A DNA stretch of 64,000 nt from Thalassobius sp047123305 (GCF_047123305.1 NZ_CP138918.1:2914001-2978000), one strand, 5' to 3'; shown: positions 45,720 through 55,061, counted from the first letter of the stretch. A program made the numbers and translations. The notes: generated by a model not told the origin, from the sequence alone.

Positions 45720-46427
45720 ATGGACAAACAGGTGGCAACTCTGGCCGAAGCGGTGGCGGGCATTCCCGATGGCGCGCGTGTGATGATTGGCGGTTTCGGC
45801 GGCTCTGGCGCGCCGATTGAGCTGATCCATGCATTGATCGACAGCGGTGCGCGGGATCTGACCGTGGTGAACAACAATGCAGGCAACGGCCATGTGGGGC
45901 TGGCGGCGTTGATTGAACAGAAACGGGTGAAGAAGCTGATCTGTTCCTTTCCCCGTTCGGCGGATCCACGTGTTTTTACCGAAATGTACTTGGCCGGTGA
46001 GATTGAGTTGGAGCTGGTGCCACAGGGCACGCTGGCCGAACGGATCCGCGCCGGTGGGGCGGGCATTCCGGCCTTTCACACGCCCACGTCTTACGGAACA
46101 GATCTGGCGGTTGGAAAACCGACCGCAGAATTTGACGGCAAGCCCTATGTGCAGGAACGCTGGCTGAAGGCAGATTATGCCATCATCAAGGCCGAGCTGG
46201 GCGATGCGATGGGCAACCTCAGCTACCGGATGGCGGCTCGGAACTTTAATCCGCTGATGGCCACAGCGGCGACCCACACTATTGCGCAGGTTTCGCGTGT
46301 GGTGCCCCTTGGCGGCATCGATCCGGAACAGGTGGTGACCCCGGGCATCTTTGTGAACACCGTGGTCGAAGTGGCAGAGCCCGCACAGGAAGAAGCGCTG
46401 AACCGGGCGGAGGCCGTTTACCCATGA
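45720..46427 (+). CDS. pcaI: 3-oxoadipate CoA-transferase subunit A
   Basis: Alpha subunit, 235 residues, of the enzyme moving CoA from succinyl-CoA to 3-oxoadipate. 'DGARVMIGGFGGSGAPIELI' carries the glycine-rich signature, with 'VPQGTLAERIRAGGAGIPAF' and 'YALIKA-like' 'ADYAIIKAELGD'. It overlaps pcaJ by four bases (ATGA). SCOT-type ketone enzymes are close relatives; the pcaF and PcaR-type neighbours favour 3-oxoadipate. Confidence 0.9.
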   Translation: MDKQVATLAEAVAGIPDGARVMIGGFGGSGAPIELIHALIDSGARDLTVVNNNAGNGHVGLAALIEQKRVKKLICSFPRSADPRVFTEMYLAGEIELELVPQGTLAERIRAGGAGIPAFHTPTSYGTDLAVGKPTAEFDGKPYVQERWLKADYAIIKAELGDAMGNLSYRMAARNFNPLMATAATHTIAQVSRVVPLGGIDPEQVVTPGIFVNTVVEVAEPAQEEALNRAEAVYP

Positions 46428-47122
46428 GCAAGATGACGATGGAACAACTGGCTGAGATCAAGCTGAGCAACGCCCAGATCGCCTGGCGCGCGGCGCAAGA
46501 TATCGAAGACGGGGCTTATGTGAACCTTGGCATCGGCTTCCCCGAGATGGTGGCGAAATTTCAGCCTGAGGGGCGCGAAGCTATCTTTCACACCGAAAAC
46601 GGGGTTCTGGGCTTTGGCGAGGCCCCGGCAGCTGGCGAGGAAGACTGGGATCTGATCAATGCGGGCAAAAAGGCAATCACGCTGAAGCCGGGTTCGGCCT
46701 TCTTTCACCATGCCGATAGTTTTGCCATGGTGCGCGGTGGTCATCTGGATGTGGCCATCCTGGGCGCCTATCAGGTGGCGGAAAACGGCGATCTGGCCAA
46801 TTGGTCCACAGGGCGCGGTGGCGTGCCTGCGGTGGGCGGTGCGATGGATCTGGTGCATGGGGCCAAACGGGTTGCCGTTCTGACCGATCATGTGACCAAA
46901 AAAGGCGACCCTAAACTGGTGGCCAGCTGCACCATGCCGCTGACGGGCGTCGGCTGCGTGACTCGGATTTACACCTCACTGGCGGTGGTGGATGTCGAAG
47001 CCGGGCGATTTGTCCTGCGCGAAAAACTACCCGCCATCAGCATGGAAGATTTGCAAGCCCTTACGGGGGCGGAACTGACAACGAACGGGCCGGTGGGCGA
47101 TCTGATCGCGCCGGAGCTGTAA
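46424..47122 (+). CDS. pcaJ: 3-oxoadipate CoA-transferase subunit B
   Basis: Beta subunit, 232 residues, carrying the catalytic Glu58 in 'FHTENGVLGFG', which forms the glutamyl-CoA intermediate. 'GAYVNLGIGFPEMVA' and 'RGGHLDVAILGAYQV' are also typical. It is translationally coupled to pcaI and followed by pcaF after 17 bp. Confidence 0.92.
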   Translation: MSKMTMEQLAEIKLSNAQIAWRAAQDIEDGAYVNLGIGFPEMVAKFQPEGREAIFHTENGVLGFGEAPAAGEEDWDLINAGKKAITLKPGSAFFHHADSFAMVRGGHLDVAILGAYQVAENGDLANWSTGRGGVPAVGGAMDLVHGAKRVAVLTDHVTKKGDPKLVASCTMPLTGVGCVTRIYTSLAVVDVEAGRFVLREKLPAISMEDLQALTGAELTTNGPVGDLIAPEL

Positions 47123-47139
47123 CAAAAAGGAAGAGAGAG

Positions 47140-48342
47140 ATGCAGGAAGCCTATATTTGCGATTATGTGCGCACCCCAATTGGCCGGTTTGGCGGGGCGC
47201 TGGCCTCGGTCCGGGCGGATGATCTGGGGGCGGTGCCGATCAAGGCGCTGATGGACCGTCATGACATCGACTGGTCCGCCGTGGACGAGGTGATCTACGG
47301 CTGCGCCAACCAGGCGGGCGAAGACAACCGCAACGTGGCACGTATGGCGGCTCTGCTGGCAGGTCTGTCGGAAACTGTGCCGGGCACCACGATGAACCGG
47401 CTTTGTGGCTCGGGCATGGATGCGGTGATTGCCGCGGCCCGTGCGATCAAATGTGGAGAGGCCGATCTGATCATTGCGGGCGGCGTCGAAAGCATGACGC
47501 GCGCACCGTTTGTGATGCCAAAGGCCTCCACCGCCTTCAGTCGCGCCAATGAGGTTTTTGATACCACCATCGGCTGGCGCTTTGTGAATCCGCTGATGAA
47601 GGAACAATACGGTATCGATTCCATGCCGGAGACCGCGGAAAACGTGGCCGAGGACTTCGGCATCTCGCGCGCAGATCAGGACGCCTTCGCCGTGCGCTCG
47701 CAGCAAAAGGCGGGCGCGGCGATGGAAAATGGCCGGTTGGCCATGGAAATCACATCTGTTGTGATCCCACAGCGCAAGGGAGACGATGTGGTGGTGGATA
47801 CCGATGAACATCCGCGTCCTGCGACCACTGTTGAGAACCTCGCTAAGCTGCGCGCACCTTTCCGCGAAGGGGGATCGGTCACGGCTGGCAATGCCTCGGG
47901 TGTAAACGACGGGGCGGCGGCGCTGATCATTGCCTCGGCCGAGGCGGTGGAGAAACACGGGCTTAAGCCGATTGCCAAAGTGCTTGGCGGTGCCTCGGTT
48001 GGTCTGGCCCCGCGCATCATGGGATTTGGGCCGGCGCCGGCGTCGAAGAAGCTGATGGACCGTCTGGGGCTGACGCAGGAAGACTTCGACGTGATTGAGC
48101 TGAACGAAGCCTTTGCCAGCCAGGGTCTGGCGACGCTGCGCGATCTGGGCATTGACGATGATGATCCACGTGTGAACCCCAATGGCGGCGCCATTGCGCT
48201 GGGCCATCCCTTGGGCATGTCAGGCGCGCGGATCACCGGATCGGCCGCGCTGGAGATGCAGCTGAACGGCGGCAAACGGGCTTTGGCAACCATGTGCATT
48301 GGCGTGGGGCAGGGTATAGCCATCGCCTTGGAAGCCGTGTGA
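47140..48342 (+). CDS. pcaF: 3-oxoadipyl-CoA thiolase
   Basis: A 400-residue thiolase that splits 3-oxoadipyl-CoA into succinyl-CoA and acetyl-CoA. The nucleophile is Cys89 in 'MNRLCGSGMDAV'; 'ELNEAFASQ', 'GHPLGMSGAR' and 'CIGVGQG' hold the other catalytic residues. The 'YICDYVRTPIGRFGGALASVRADDLGAVP' start in part is characteristic of PcaF/PaaJ rather than acetoacetyl-CoA thiolases. The same enzyme would finish the phenylacetate route, since no separate paaJ is seen. Confidence 0.93.
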   Translation: MQEAYICDYVRTPIGRFGGALASVRADDLGAVPIKALMDRHDIDWSAVDEVIYGCANQAGEDNRNVARMAALLAGLSETVPGTTMNRLCGSGMDAVIAAARAIKCGEADLIIAGGVESMTRAPFVMPKASTAFSRANEVFDTTIGWRFVNPLMKEQYGIDSMPETAENVAEDFGISRADQDAFAVRSQQKAGAAMENGRLAMEITSVVIPQRKGDDVVVDTDEHPRPATTVENLAKLRAPFREGGSVTAGNASGVNDGAAALIIASAEAVEKHGLKPIAKVLGGASVGLAPRIMGFGPAPASKKLMDRLGLTQEDFDVIELNEAFASQGLATLRDLGIDDDDPRVNPNGGAIALGHPLGMSGARITGSAALEMQLNGGKRALATMCIGVGQGIAIALEAV

Positions 48343-48372
48343 CAGGATAGGGCGTGGGCAGGTCTGAACGCA

Positions 48373-48433
48373 GGGGGCGTTGCCCCCTCGGGCTGCGCCC
48401 TCACCCCCAGAGTAATTTAGGCAAGATGAAAGG
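48373..48433 (+). repeat. structured intergenic repeat, copy D
   Basis: Hairpin 1 is GGGGGC-GTT-GCCCCC, hairpin 2 is GGGC-TGC-GCCC, and the tail is ACCCCCAGAGTAATTTAG followed by GCAAGATGAAAGG. It lies between pcaF and the FAD oxidase gene on the same strand. Confidence 0.77.
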
Positions 48434-48505
48434 GCGTCCCGACAGCGGGGCGCTCTTTACTTTTGGACTTGGCCGCGTTCCAGTGGCGCGAACAGGAGGG
48501 GCGTT

Positions 48506-49609
48506 GTGCACGTTACGGATCTTATTGTGATCGGTGGTGGGATTGCCGGTATGTCGGCGGCGGCGCATCTGGCGCAGCATGGCTCGGTTGTGGTGTTGGA
48601 GGCGGAGCCGCAGCATGGCTATCATTCCACCGGACGCTCAGCCGCGATTTTTGTGCGCAACTATGGCAATGCAACCCTGCGGGCGTTGAACGCGGCTTCG
48701 GCCCCCGTGTTGGAGCAGCCGGAGGGGATTTCCGACAGCAGCCTGTTGTCCCCGCGTGGTGAAGTGATGGTGGCGACCGAAGAGGAACTGCCGGTCTTTG
48801 AGGACTATATGGCGGGATCTGACGGGTTGGAGCGGCTGACGGCGCAGCAGGTGGGTGAGTTGATCCCGATGATGCGGGTTGAACGGATTGCGGGCGCGAT
48901 GATCGAATGGGATGCCCAAGACATTGATGTGGACCGAATGCTGTCGGGCTATCTGCGCCTGATGCGGGCGCGTGGCGGTCGTTTGGTGACCAAAGCGCGG
49001 GTTGCGCAGATGGCGCGCGCTGACGGGGTCTGGACCGTGACAACGGGCGAGGAAAGCTATCAGGCGCCCATTGTGGTGAATGCCGCTGGCGGCTGGGCCG
49101 AAGGTGTTGGGCAGATGGCGGGCGGCGTGCCGATTGCGCTGACGCCCTGTCGCCGGTCCGCAGCGATCATTCCGGGGCCCGTGGGGGCGGATGTGATGGC
49201 CTGGCCGATGGTCTGTTCTGCCAGCGAGACCTGGTACGCCAAGCCCGAAGCGGGCAAGCTGATGGTGTCACCCGCCGATGAGGATCCGGTGGAACCACAT
49301 GACCTCTGGGCCGACGACATGGTGCTTGCGGAAGGGCTGCACCGGTTTGAACAAATGGTCACGCTGGAGGTGACGCGGGTCGAACATTCCTGGGCGGGGA
49401 TGCGGACCTTTGCTGCGGATCGCACGCCTGTGGTTGGGTTTGATCCTGCGACTGAGGGTCTGTACTGGCTGGCCGGGCAAGGCGGCTATGGCGTGCAAAC
49501 CGCCCCGGCGCTGGCGGCCTTAACAGAGGCGCTTGTCATTGGATCCGATCCCGGGTTAGCTGCGCCCATCCTGTCGGCGCTTGCGCCGGAACGGTTTTTG
49601 AACTCCTGA
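48506..49609 (+). CDS. FAD-dependent oxidoreductase (D-amino acid oxidase/DadA family)
   Basis: A 367-residue DAO-family flavoprotein. The FAD motif is 'DLIVIGGGIAGMSAAAHLAQHG' and 'EAEPQHGYHSTGRSAAIF' follows; the C-terminal 'GLYWLAGQGGYGVQTAPALAAL' is the second FAD contact. It probably oxidises an amino acid or methylated amine to an imine. The start is GTG 48506 with AGGAGGGG at 48493-48500. A RidA gene follows after 15 bp. Confidence 0.85.
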   Translation: MHVTDLIVIGGGIAGMSAAAHLAQHGSVVVLEAEPQHGYHSTGRSAAIFVRNYGNATLRALNAASAPVLEQPEGISDSSLLSPRGEVMVATEEELPVFEDYMAGSDGLERLTAQQVGELIPMMRVERIAGAMIEWDAQDIDVDRMLSGYLRLMRARGGRLVTKARVAQMARADGVWTVTTGEESYQAPIVVNAAGGWAEGVGQMAGGVPIALTPCRRSAAIIPGPVGADVMAWPMVCSASETWYAKPEAGKLMVSPADEDPVEPHDLWADDMVLAEGLHRFEQMVTLEVTRVEHSWAGMRTFAADRTPVVGFDPATEGLYWLAGQGGYGVQTAPALAALTEALVIGSDPGLAAPILSALAPERFLNS

Positions 49610-49624
49610 GAAAGAGGCAAGGAA

Positions 49625-49972
49625 ATGGCTGAAATCATTCGCAAACACACGGGGGCTCGTATGAGCCAGATGGTCATCCATGGCGACACCATCTATCTGG
49701 CCGGCCAGGTCGGCACCGCTGGCGCGCCGGTAGCACAACAGACCCAGGATTGTCTGGATAAAGTGGACGCCTTGCTGGCCGAAGCGGGCTCGGACAAGAC
49801 CAAGATCCTGTCGACCACCATCTGGATGGCCGATATGGCGGATTTTGCCGAGATGAACGCCGTTTGGGACGCCTGGGTGCCGGAAGGCCACGCACCGGCC
49901 CGTGCCACCGGTGAATCCGCGCTGGCAACGCCGGACTACAAGGTCGAAGTGATTGTGATCGCTGCAAAGTAA
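49625..49972 (+). CDS. RidA family enamine/imine deaminase
   Basis: A 115-residue RidA (YjgF/YER057c) protein; these hydrolyse reactive imines and enamines. 'GDTIYLAGQVGT', 'QTQDCLDKVDALLAEAG' and 'WVPEGHAPARATGESALATPDYKVEVIVIA' in part are family features, including the conserved Arg in 'PARATG' that binds the carboxylate. Pairing with the oxidase upstream suggests the two act in sequence on an amino-acid-derived imine. Confidence 0.9.
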   Translation: MAEIIRKHTGARMSQMVIHGDTIYLAGQVGTAGAPVAQQTQDCLDKVDALLAEAGSDKTKILSTTIWMADMADFAEMNAVWDAWVPEGHAPARATGESALATPDYKVEVIVIAAK

Positions 49973-49992
49973 GCGTGGACCTCTGCGTATGT

Positions 49993-50029
49993 GAAAGGCC
50001 CGGGGGGAGGTTCCCGGGCCTTTCGTTTT
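49993..50029 (+). terminator. Rho-independent terminator after the RidA gene
   Basis: Perfect 11-bp stem AAAGGCCCGGG (49994-50004) and CCCGGGCCTTT (50013-50023), 8-base loop, then CGTTTT. Confidence 0.85.
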
Positions 50030-50099
50030 GCCGAAACCGGCGGGCTTCAGCGGCGGGCCACCCCAAAGAACGGTCAGGGAGAAGTGGCCCGTGTTCTGG

Positions 50100-50747
50100 T
50101 TAAAGCGCGGCGGTGCCGATGGCGGCGGGGTGGTGGCATTGTTCCACCCCCTCCTTGATTTCAAACACCACGCCCTGTTGGCGGTCGAGTTGACAGACCT
50201 GTTCCTGTGACAGGCCGCGCAAGAGGCCCCGCAGTGTGGCCAGTGCAATCCAGTGGGTCACCACAATGGTTGGCCCTTGCAAGCTGGTCAGGAAGTCACG
50301 GCAGCGGGTACGCAAGTTGGTGTAGCCTTCGCCCTCCGGCGCGTTGAGGAAAAGACGCATCAGGTCCGCCGTCGGCAGCTCACTGGCCGTTTCATGACCG
50401 GTGACCTCAGCATAGGTTTTGCCTTCCCAAGTTCCGGCGCTGATTTCCTGCACGCGTGGTTCAATCGCTGGCGTCAGTCCCAGTGGGGCCAGCGCAATCC
50501 CGGCCGTTTGCCGCGCCCGCCCCAAGGGGCTGGTGACGGCTTGAAACCGGGTCGTGCCCACCAGATCTTTCAGGATCGCCCCCTGCGCCGCCGCGTGGAG
50601 CCGACCCCGTGGGGTCAACTCCGAGTTTTGCCGCCCTTGCAGCCGGTGTTCGCGGTTCCACCGGGTTTCGCCGTGGCGCAACAGCAGCAGACGCGGCGCT
50701 TGCACCGGTGCAAGATCGGAAGGCTTAGGCGGTGACAATGACCGCAT
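50100..50747 (-). CDS. histidine phosphatase family protein
   Basis: A 215-residue phosphoglycerate mutase-like phosphatase. The RHG motif is 'LLLLRHGETRWN' with catalytic His25; 'TSPLGRARQTAGI' and 'VVTHWIALATLRGLL' supply the second Arg and His. The start overlaps the 3' end of the upstream ABC ATPase gene by 23 bases, so the genes are co-transcribed. Its substrate may be a phosphorylated metabolite brought in by the transporter, which is inference only. Confidence 0.87.
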   Translation of the reverse strand: MRSLSPPKPSDLAPVQAPRLLLLRHGETRWNREHRLQGRQNSELTPRGRLHAAAQGAILKDLVGTTRFQAVTSPLGRARQTAGIALAPLGLTPAIEPRVQEISAGTWEGKTYAEVTGHETASELPTADLMRLFLNAPEGEGYTNLRTRCRDFLTSLQGPTIVVTHWIALATLRGLLRGLSQEQVCQLDRQQGVVFEIKEGVEQCHHPAAIGTAAL

Positions 50748-51786
50748 CCTCCGTGTTCACATGCAGATGCACATCCGATCCCGTCTCGCGCCAGGTTTCG
50801 CCGGCATGGTGGAACTGGTCCACGATCATTTCGGTGCCGGAGGTCTGGACGATGTAGCGGATCTGACTGCCCAGAAACTCACGGTGCAGCACTTTGCCCC
50901 GCAGCGTATCCGCGCCCGCCTGATCGACAATCCGCATGTTCTGGGGGCGCAGCACGATCGAACCTTGGCCTGCGCCCCCCCCGGTCAGGTTCAGCGCGTC
51001 GCCGGTTTTGGTAACAAACCGCGCGGCCTCGCCCTGTTTCTCAACGGCACCTTCCAAAATGTTGGCGGTGCCCAGGAAGTTGGCGACAAACAGGTTCACG
51101 GGCGTGTCGTATAGGTCCTGCGGCGTGCCGATCTGTTGGATCACCCCTTTGTCCAGCACCGCCATACGGTCCGCTGTGGTGTTGGCCTCTTCCTGATCGT
51201 GGGTCACGAAGATGGTGGTCAGCCCCAGCTTGCGCTGGAGCGCCAGCAGCTCGCGCCGCATCTGCACCCGCAGAGAGGCATCAAGGTTCGACAATGGTTC
51301 ATCCAACAGCAGAACCTCAGGCTCTACCACCACGGTGCGGGCCAGCGCGATCCGCTGTTGCTGGCCGCCCGACAGCTGGTTCGGCATCCGGTCCGCCAGA
51401 TGGGTCAACCCGACCAGTTCCAGCGCAGCATCGACCTTGGGGCCAATCTCTGCGGTATTCATTTTGCGCTCTTTCAGGCCAAAGCCGACGTTTTCGCGCA
51501 CCGACATATGTGGCCAGAGCGCGTAGGACTGGAACACCATGCCGACATTGCGTTTCCACGGCGGCAGATCGACCACATCACGACCGCCAATCCTGATCGA
51601 GCCGGATGGGCGTGGGCCGAAGCCCGCGATAGAGCGCAGCAGTGTGGATTTGCCCGAACCCGATGGCCCAAGGAAGGCGAAGAACTCGCCCGGTTTGATG
51701 TCCAGATTGACGCCGGTCAGAACCTCGGTGTCGCCAAAAGACAGGTGGACGTTGGAAATCTCAATTCCAGGAAGTTGGTTGCTCAT
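50725..51786 (-). CDS. ABC transporter ATP-binding protein, iron(III)/AfuC/PotA type
   Basis: A 353-residue ATPase with Walker A 'LGPSGSGKSTLLRSIAG', signature 'LSGGQQQRIALAR' and Walker B 'VLLLDEPLSNLD', followed by a TOBE domain from about residue 280. It energises the permease encoded immediately upstream. The AfuC/FbpC class serves ferric iron, hexose-phosphate and other anionic substrates. Context (Pgt-like regulators) favours a phosphorylated organic acid or sugar. Confidence 0.92.
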   Translation of the reverse strand: MSNQLPGIEISNVHLSFGDTEVLTGVNLDIKPGEFFAFLGPSGSGKSTLLRSIAGFGPRPSGSIRIGGRDVVDLPPWKRNVGMVFQSYALWPHMSVRENVGFGLKERKMNTAEIGPKVDAALELVGLTHLADRMPNQLSGGQQQRIALARTVVVEPEVLLLDEPLSNLDASLRVQMRRELLALQRKLGLTTIFVTHDQEEANTTADRMAVLDKGVIQQIGTPQDLYDTPVNLFVANFLGTANILEGAVEKQGEAARFVTKTGDALNLTGGGAGQGSIVLRPQNMRIVDQAGADTLRGKVLHREFLGSQIRYIVQTSGTEMIVDQFHHAGETWRETGSDVHLHVNTEDAVIVTA

Positions 51787-51807
51787 TGGTTTGCTCCTGA
51801 CGGCCGC

Positions 51808-53556
51808 TTAATGCGGTTCCGTCGTTTTGAATTTCTTGTCACGTTCGATGATCACCTGAGACAGGAAGGTCCCCAGCGCCACGAGAAGCACGGCCACGAT
51901 CCCCAGCGCAGCGCCTGCGCCACGGCCCGAAGGTGTCTGCATGAACAGGTAGATGCCGTAGGCCAATGGGGCGTCACTTTCCGAGCTTACCAGCATGATG
52001 GTGGCCGAAAGTTCGACTGCGGCGGTGGCGAAACTGGTCACGAAACCGGCCAGAATACCGCCCGACATCAGTGGGATCACCACGCGGCGGATGGTGGAGG
52101 CTTTGGTGGCGCCAAGGCTTTCGGCGGCTTCTTCCAGTGCCAGGCTGACCTGTTGCAGCGCGGCCGTGCAGGCCCGCAGCGCATAGGGCAGGCGGCGGAT
52201 CATCAGGGCCAGTGCAATGATCACCCACCAGCTGGCCATCGGCTGATTGCTGAACGGCACGTCAATCGCATGGAAGGTCCGCAGATAGCCGATCCCCAGC
52301 ACCACACCCGGCACCGCCAGTGCGGCCGTGGCCAGATAGTCCAGCGCCTTGCGGCCAAAGATGCCGGTGCGGATCACGATGTAGGCAATCGCGGTGCCGA
52401 TGATGACGTCCAGAACCGCCGCGATGCCAGCGTATAGCAAGGTGTTGACGATATACTGTTTGGACCCTTCCCACATGGTCACATAGTTGGCCCAGGTGTA
52501 GGCGTCGGGCAGAGGTGCGAAGCTCCAGATCGTGGCAAAGCTCAGTAGCGCCAGACCGATATGGGGCGACAGGACGAACAGCAGGATCAGACCCACGACG
52601 CTATAGGCCATGACCTTCTCGCCGGTTTTCAGGTCCCGTTTGCTCAGACCACCGCCGCCTTTTTGCACGGTGGAATAGTCCTTGCCGCGCATCACCAGGA
52701 ACGAGGCCCAGAGCGACAGGATCGAAAACGCCACAAGGATGAAGCTGATCACATAGCCCATCGGATCCGAGATCCCGATCGAGGAAATCCGCAGGAAGGC
52801 TTGGGGCGCCAGCATGTTGTTCACGTTCAGCAGCAGCGGTGTGCCAAGGTCGTCAAACACCTTGATGAACACCAGCGCCGCACCAGCGATATAGCCGGGC
52901 ATCGCCAGCGGGAACACAATCCGGCGGAACAGGCGCATCCCGTAGGATCCAAGGTTCTGCGCGGCTTCTTCCATCGAGCGGTCAATGTTGCGCAGCGAGT
53001 TCGACAGGTTGATCAGGATGAAGGGGAAATAGTGGATCGACTGCACCAGGATCACACCGTTGAGCCCCTCCATGAACGGCAGCGAGATGCCGAAATGCTC
53101 TTTCAGCAGCAGGTTCACCGTGCCATTGCGGCCAAAGATCAGCTGCATCGCCACCGCGCCGACAAAGGGCGGCATGATCAGCGGGATAAAGCCCAGTGAC
53201 TGAATCACGATGGAACCGGCAAAGTTAAACCGGGTGGTGATATAGGCCAGCGGCAACGCAATCACCGTGGCGATCACCACCGACATGGCTGAGACATAGA
53301 ATGAGTTCCAGAAGCTTTCGCGGAACAGCGAGGTGCGGAAGAAATCGACGAAGTTCTGCAGCGTCAGACCACCGGTGTTGGGGTCGACGAAAGCAACGTA
53401 GATCACTTGGAAAACGGGCACGATCAACAGGCCGATCAGCAGCGTGGCGATCAGGATCGCCGTTGCGGTCAGGCCAGAGACGCGCGGAAACAGGAAGCCG
53501 GGCAAACGGTCCACAAGGGAGCGGCCTCCGGGCTTATTCGAAGGGACGGAAGACAT
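51808..53556 (-). CDS. ABC transporter permease, fused two-domain AfuB/FbpB type
   Basis: A 582-residue fusion of two BPD_transp_1 domains with about 12 membrane helices. The two EAA loops that contact the ATPase are 'EEAAQNLGSYGMRLFRRIV' and 'EEAAESLGATKASTIRRVV'. A single polypeptide replaces the usual two permeases, as in AfuB. The gene lies 21 bp before the ATPase gene and after two intercistronic hairpins that follow the binding-protein gene. Confidence 0.93.
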   Translation of the reverse strand: MSSVPSNKPGGRSLVDRLPGFLFPRVSGLTATAILIATLLIGLLIVPVFQVIYVAFVDPNTGGLTLQNFVDFFRTSLFRESFWNSFYVSAMSVVIATVIALPLAYITTRFNFAGSIVIQSLGFIPLIMPPFVGAVAMQLIFGRNGTVNLLLKEHFGISLPFMEGLNGVILVQSIHYFPFILINLSNSLRNIDRSMEEAAQNLGSYGMRLFRRIVFPLAMPGYIAGAALVFIKVFDDLGTPLLLNVNNMLAPQAFLRISSIGISDPMGYVISFILVAFSILSLWASFLVMRGKDYSTVQKGGGGLSKRDLKTGEKVMAYSVVGLILLFVLSPHIGLALLSFATIWSFAPLPDAYTWANYVTMWEGSKQYIVNTLLYAGIAAVLDVIIGTAIAYIVIRTGIFGRKALDYLATAALAVPGVVLGIGYLRTFHAIDVPFSNQPMASWWVIIALALMIRRLPYALRACTAALQQVSLALEEAAESLGATKASTIRRVVIPLMSGGILAGFVTSFATAAVELSATIMLVSSESDAPLAYGIYLFMQTPSGRGAGAALGIVAVLLVALGTFLSQVIIERDKKFKTTEPH

Positions 53557-53579
53557 GTTTCACCTGTAGGAGAGGAAGG

Positions 53580-53647
53580 CGGCTTCGATGTCGGAGTTAG
53601 CGGATCTGACACCGAAGCCGGGGAGCCGGGGCGGTGGAGCGCCCCGG
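53580..53647 (-). other. two intercistronic stem-loops between binding-protein and permease genes
   Basis: First: CGGCTTCGATGTC (53580-53592) with GACACCGAAGCCG (53608-53620), 12 of 13 paired. Second: CCGGGGCG-6-CGCCCCGG (53626-53647), perfect. There is no T-run, so these look like mRNA-stabilising or attenuating structures within the operon. Confidence 0.65.
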
Positions 53648-53657
53648 AGAGGGAGGC

Positions 53658-54986
53658 TTACATTGCTGCAGCCTTGTCAGCCAATGCCTTGGCTTTGCGG
53701 TAGTTTTCGACAACCATCGAATCCCAGGCCTGTTCCACTTCGGCCTGACGCTGGCCCACTTCGTCCGAGGCTTTCTTGCGCTTCTTGGTGAAGATCCCGG
53801 CGAATTCGGCATCCAGCGATTTGGCTTCGTCGATTGGGTTGGCGTCGATCAGGGCCCGGGCTTCGGTGATCAGCGCCTTGGCTTCTGCGTTGTCACCACC
53901 AGCGTGTTTGGCTTCGGCCTTGTGTACGGCCCCAACAGCGGCGCGCAGGTCGTCCAAACGGTAGGTGATCATCACGTCAAACATCGAATTCACGAGGTTG
54001 TAGCGCGCCCCGGATTTGGCCACGTCAAACTTCACCGCCGCCCCGATGGAACTGTCCGCGAAGGGGTTCGGGAAGCCCTCGGGGGCTTTGTCATAGGTGG
54101 CGGGGTTGATCGGCAGACGCATGATGGCCGGATCCAGCAGAACTTCCTGACCGGCGGGGGTCAGCAGATATTCCACAAACGCCTGGGCGCCTGCACTGTT
54201 GGGGGCGTTGTTCACCACGGCGATGTTTGCCGGCACCAGTGCGGTCACTTCGGGATAGGCGAAATCAACCGGGAAGCCCGACGCCTTGGACGAGAAACCG
54301 AAGAAATCGATCACGATGCCCAGACCGAAGTTACCGGTGTTGACGCCATCCGGCACACCAAAGCTGCGCTCGGTCACAGTGGAGAAGTTGCCCGCGATCC
54401 ATTTCCATTCGGACCAGCCTTTGTCCCAGCCTTCGCCCTGCAGCAGGGTTTCAACGGTCAGGTGGGTGGTGCCGGAACGGCTGGGCGCGGACATGCCAAC
54501 GTGGCCGTGATAGGCGGCGTCTTTCAGATCAGCCCAGTTTTTCGCCGGAGTCAGATCGTTGCCTTTGAGGTAACGTTCGTTCCACATGATGCCGTAGCCC
54601 GCCGCCGCAAAACCGTAGTAGTAGCCGGCCGGATCGTTCATCGGGTAGGCGCCGATCTTGTCAGGAATCCCGTCCGAGGAGATGTCGACCTTGGCCAGCA
54701 GGCCGTCGCCCTTCAGGACTTCAAAAGCATCCGGTGCCGAGGCCCAGAAGATATCGGCGGTGTTGCCGTCGGCGATCTCCTGAATGTATTTCACCCCGGC
54801 TGAGGTTTTCTTGTTCAGGATCTCCAGATCATGGCCCGGGTTCGCTTTCTCAAACGCCGCCTCAATCGGACCGGTCATCGAGTTGGGGAACGAGGTGACA
54901 ACAACGATCTTGTCGCCTGCAAAGGCCGAACTGGCCGAGATCAGCGCAGCCGCCGCAGCGGTGGTGCGCAGGATATGTTTTTTCAT
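53658..54986 (-). CDS. ABC transporter periplasmic substrate-binding protein (AfuA/PgtC-like)
   Basis: A 442-residue secreted protein with a signal peptide (residues 1-23, ...ASSAFAGDK). 'DKIVVVTSFPNSMTGPIEAAF', 'ADIFWASAPDAFEVL' and 'SAPSRSGTTHLTVETLLQG' are shared with the sensor-linked binding protein at 58394-59641. The 'PSRSG[ST]TH' loop probably contacts a phosphate or carboxylate. The C-terminal 100 residues form an extra Lys/Ala/Glu-rich helical region. First gene of the transporter operon. Confidence 0.92.
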   Translation of the reverse strand: MKKHILRTTAAAAALISASSAFAGDKIVVVTSFPNSMTGPIEAAFEKANPGHDLEILNKKTSAGVKYIQEIADGNTADIFWASAPDAFEVLKGDGLLAKVDISSDGIPDKIGAYPMNDPAGYYYGFAAAGYGIMWNERYLKGNDLTPAKNWADLKDAAYHGHVGMSAPSRSGTTHLTVETLLQGEGWDKGWSEWKWIAGNFSTVTERSFGVPDGVNTGNFGLGIVIDFFGFSSKASGFPVDFAYPEVTALVPANIAVVNNAPNSAGAQAFVEYLLTPAGQEVLLDPAIMRLPINPATYDKAPEGFPNPFADSSIGAAVKFDVAKSGARYNLVNSMFDVMITYRLDDLRAAVGAVHKAEAKHAGGDNAEAKALITEARALIDANPIDEAKSLDAEFAGIFTKKRKKASDEVGQRQAEVEQAWDSMVVENYRKAKALADKAAAM

Positions 54987-55040
54987 GGTTTCCTCCCAGA
55001 AATTCGGACCACATTTTGCGGCCCGCTGAGGGGAGGCTAT

Positions 55041-55061
55041 GAGCGGGTAGGCGGCCCGCTC
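55041..55061 (-). promoter_or_regulatory. leader hairpin upstream of the transporter operon
   Basis: Perfect 7-7-7 inverted repeat GAGCGGG-TAGGCGG-CCCGCTC, 55-75 bp before the binding-protein start. It may lie in the 5' leader or overlap the promoter. Confidence 0.4.
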
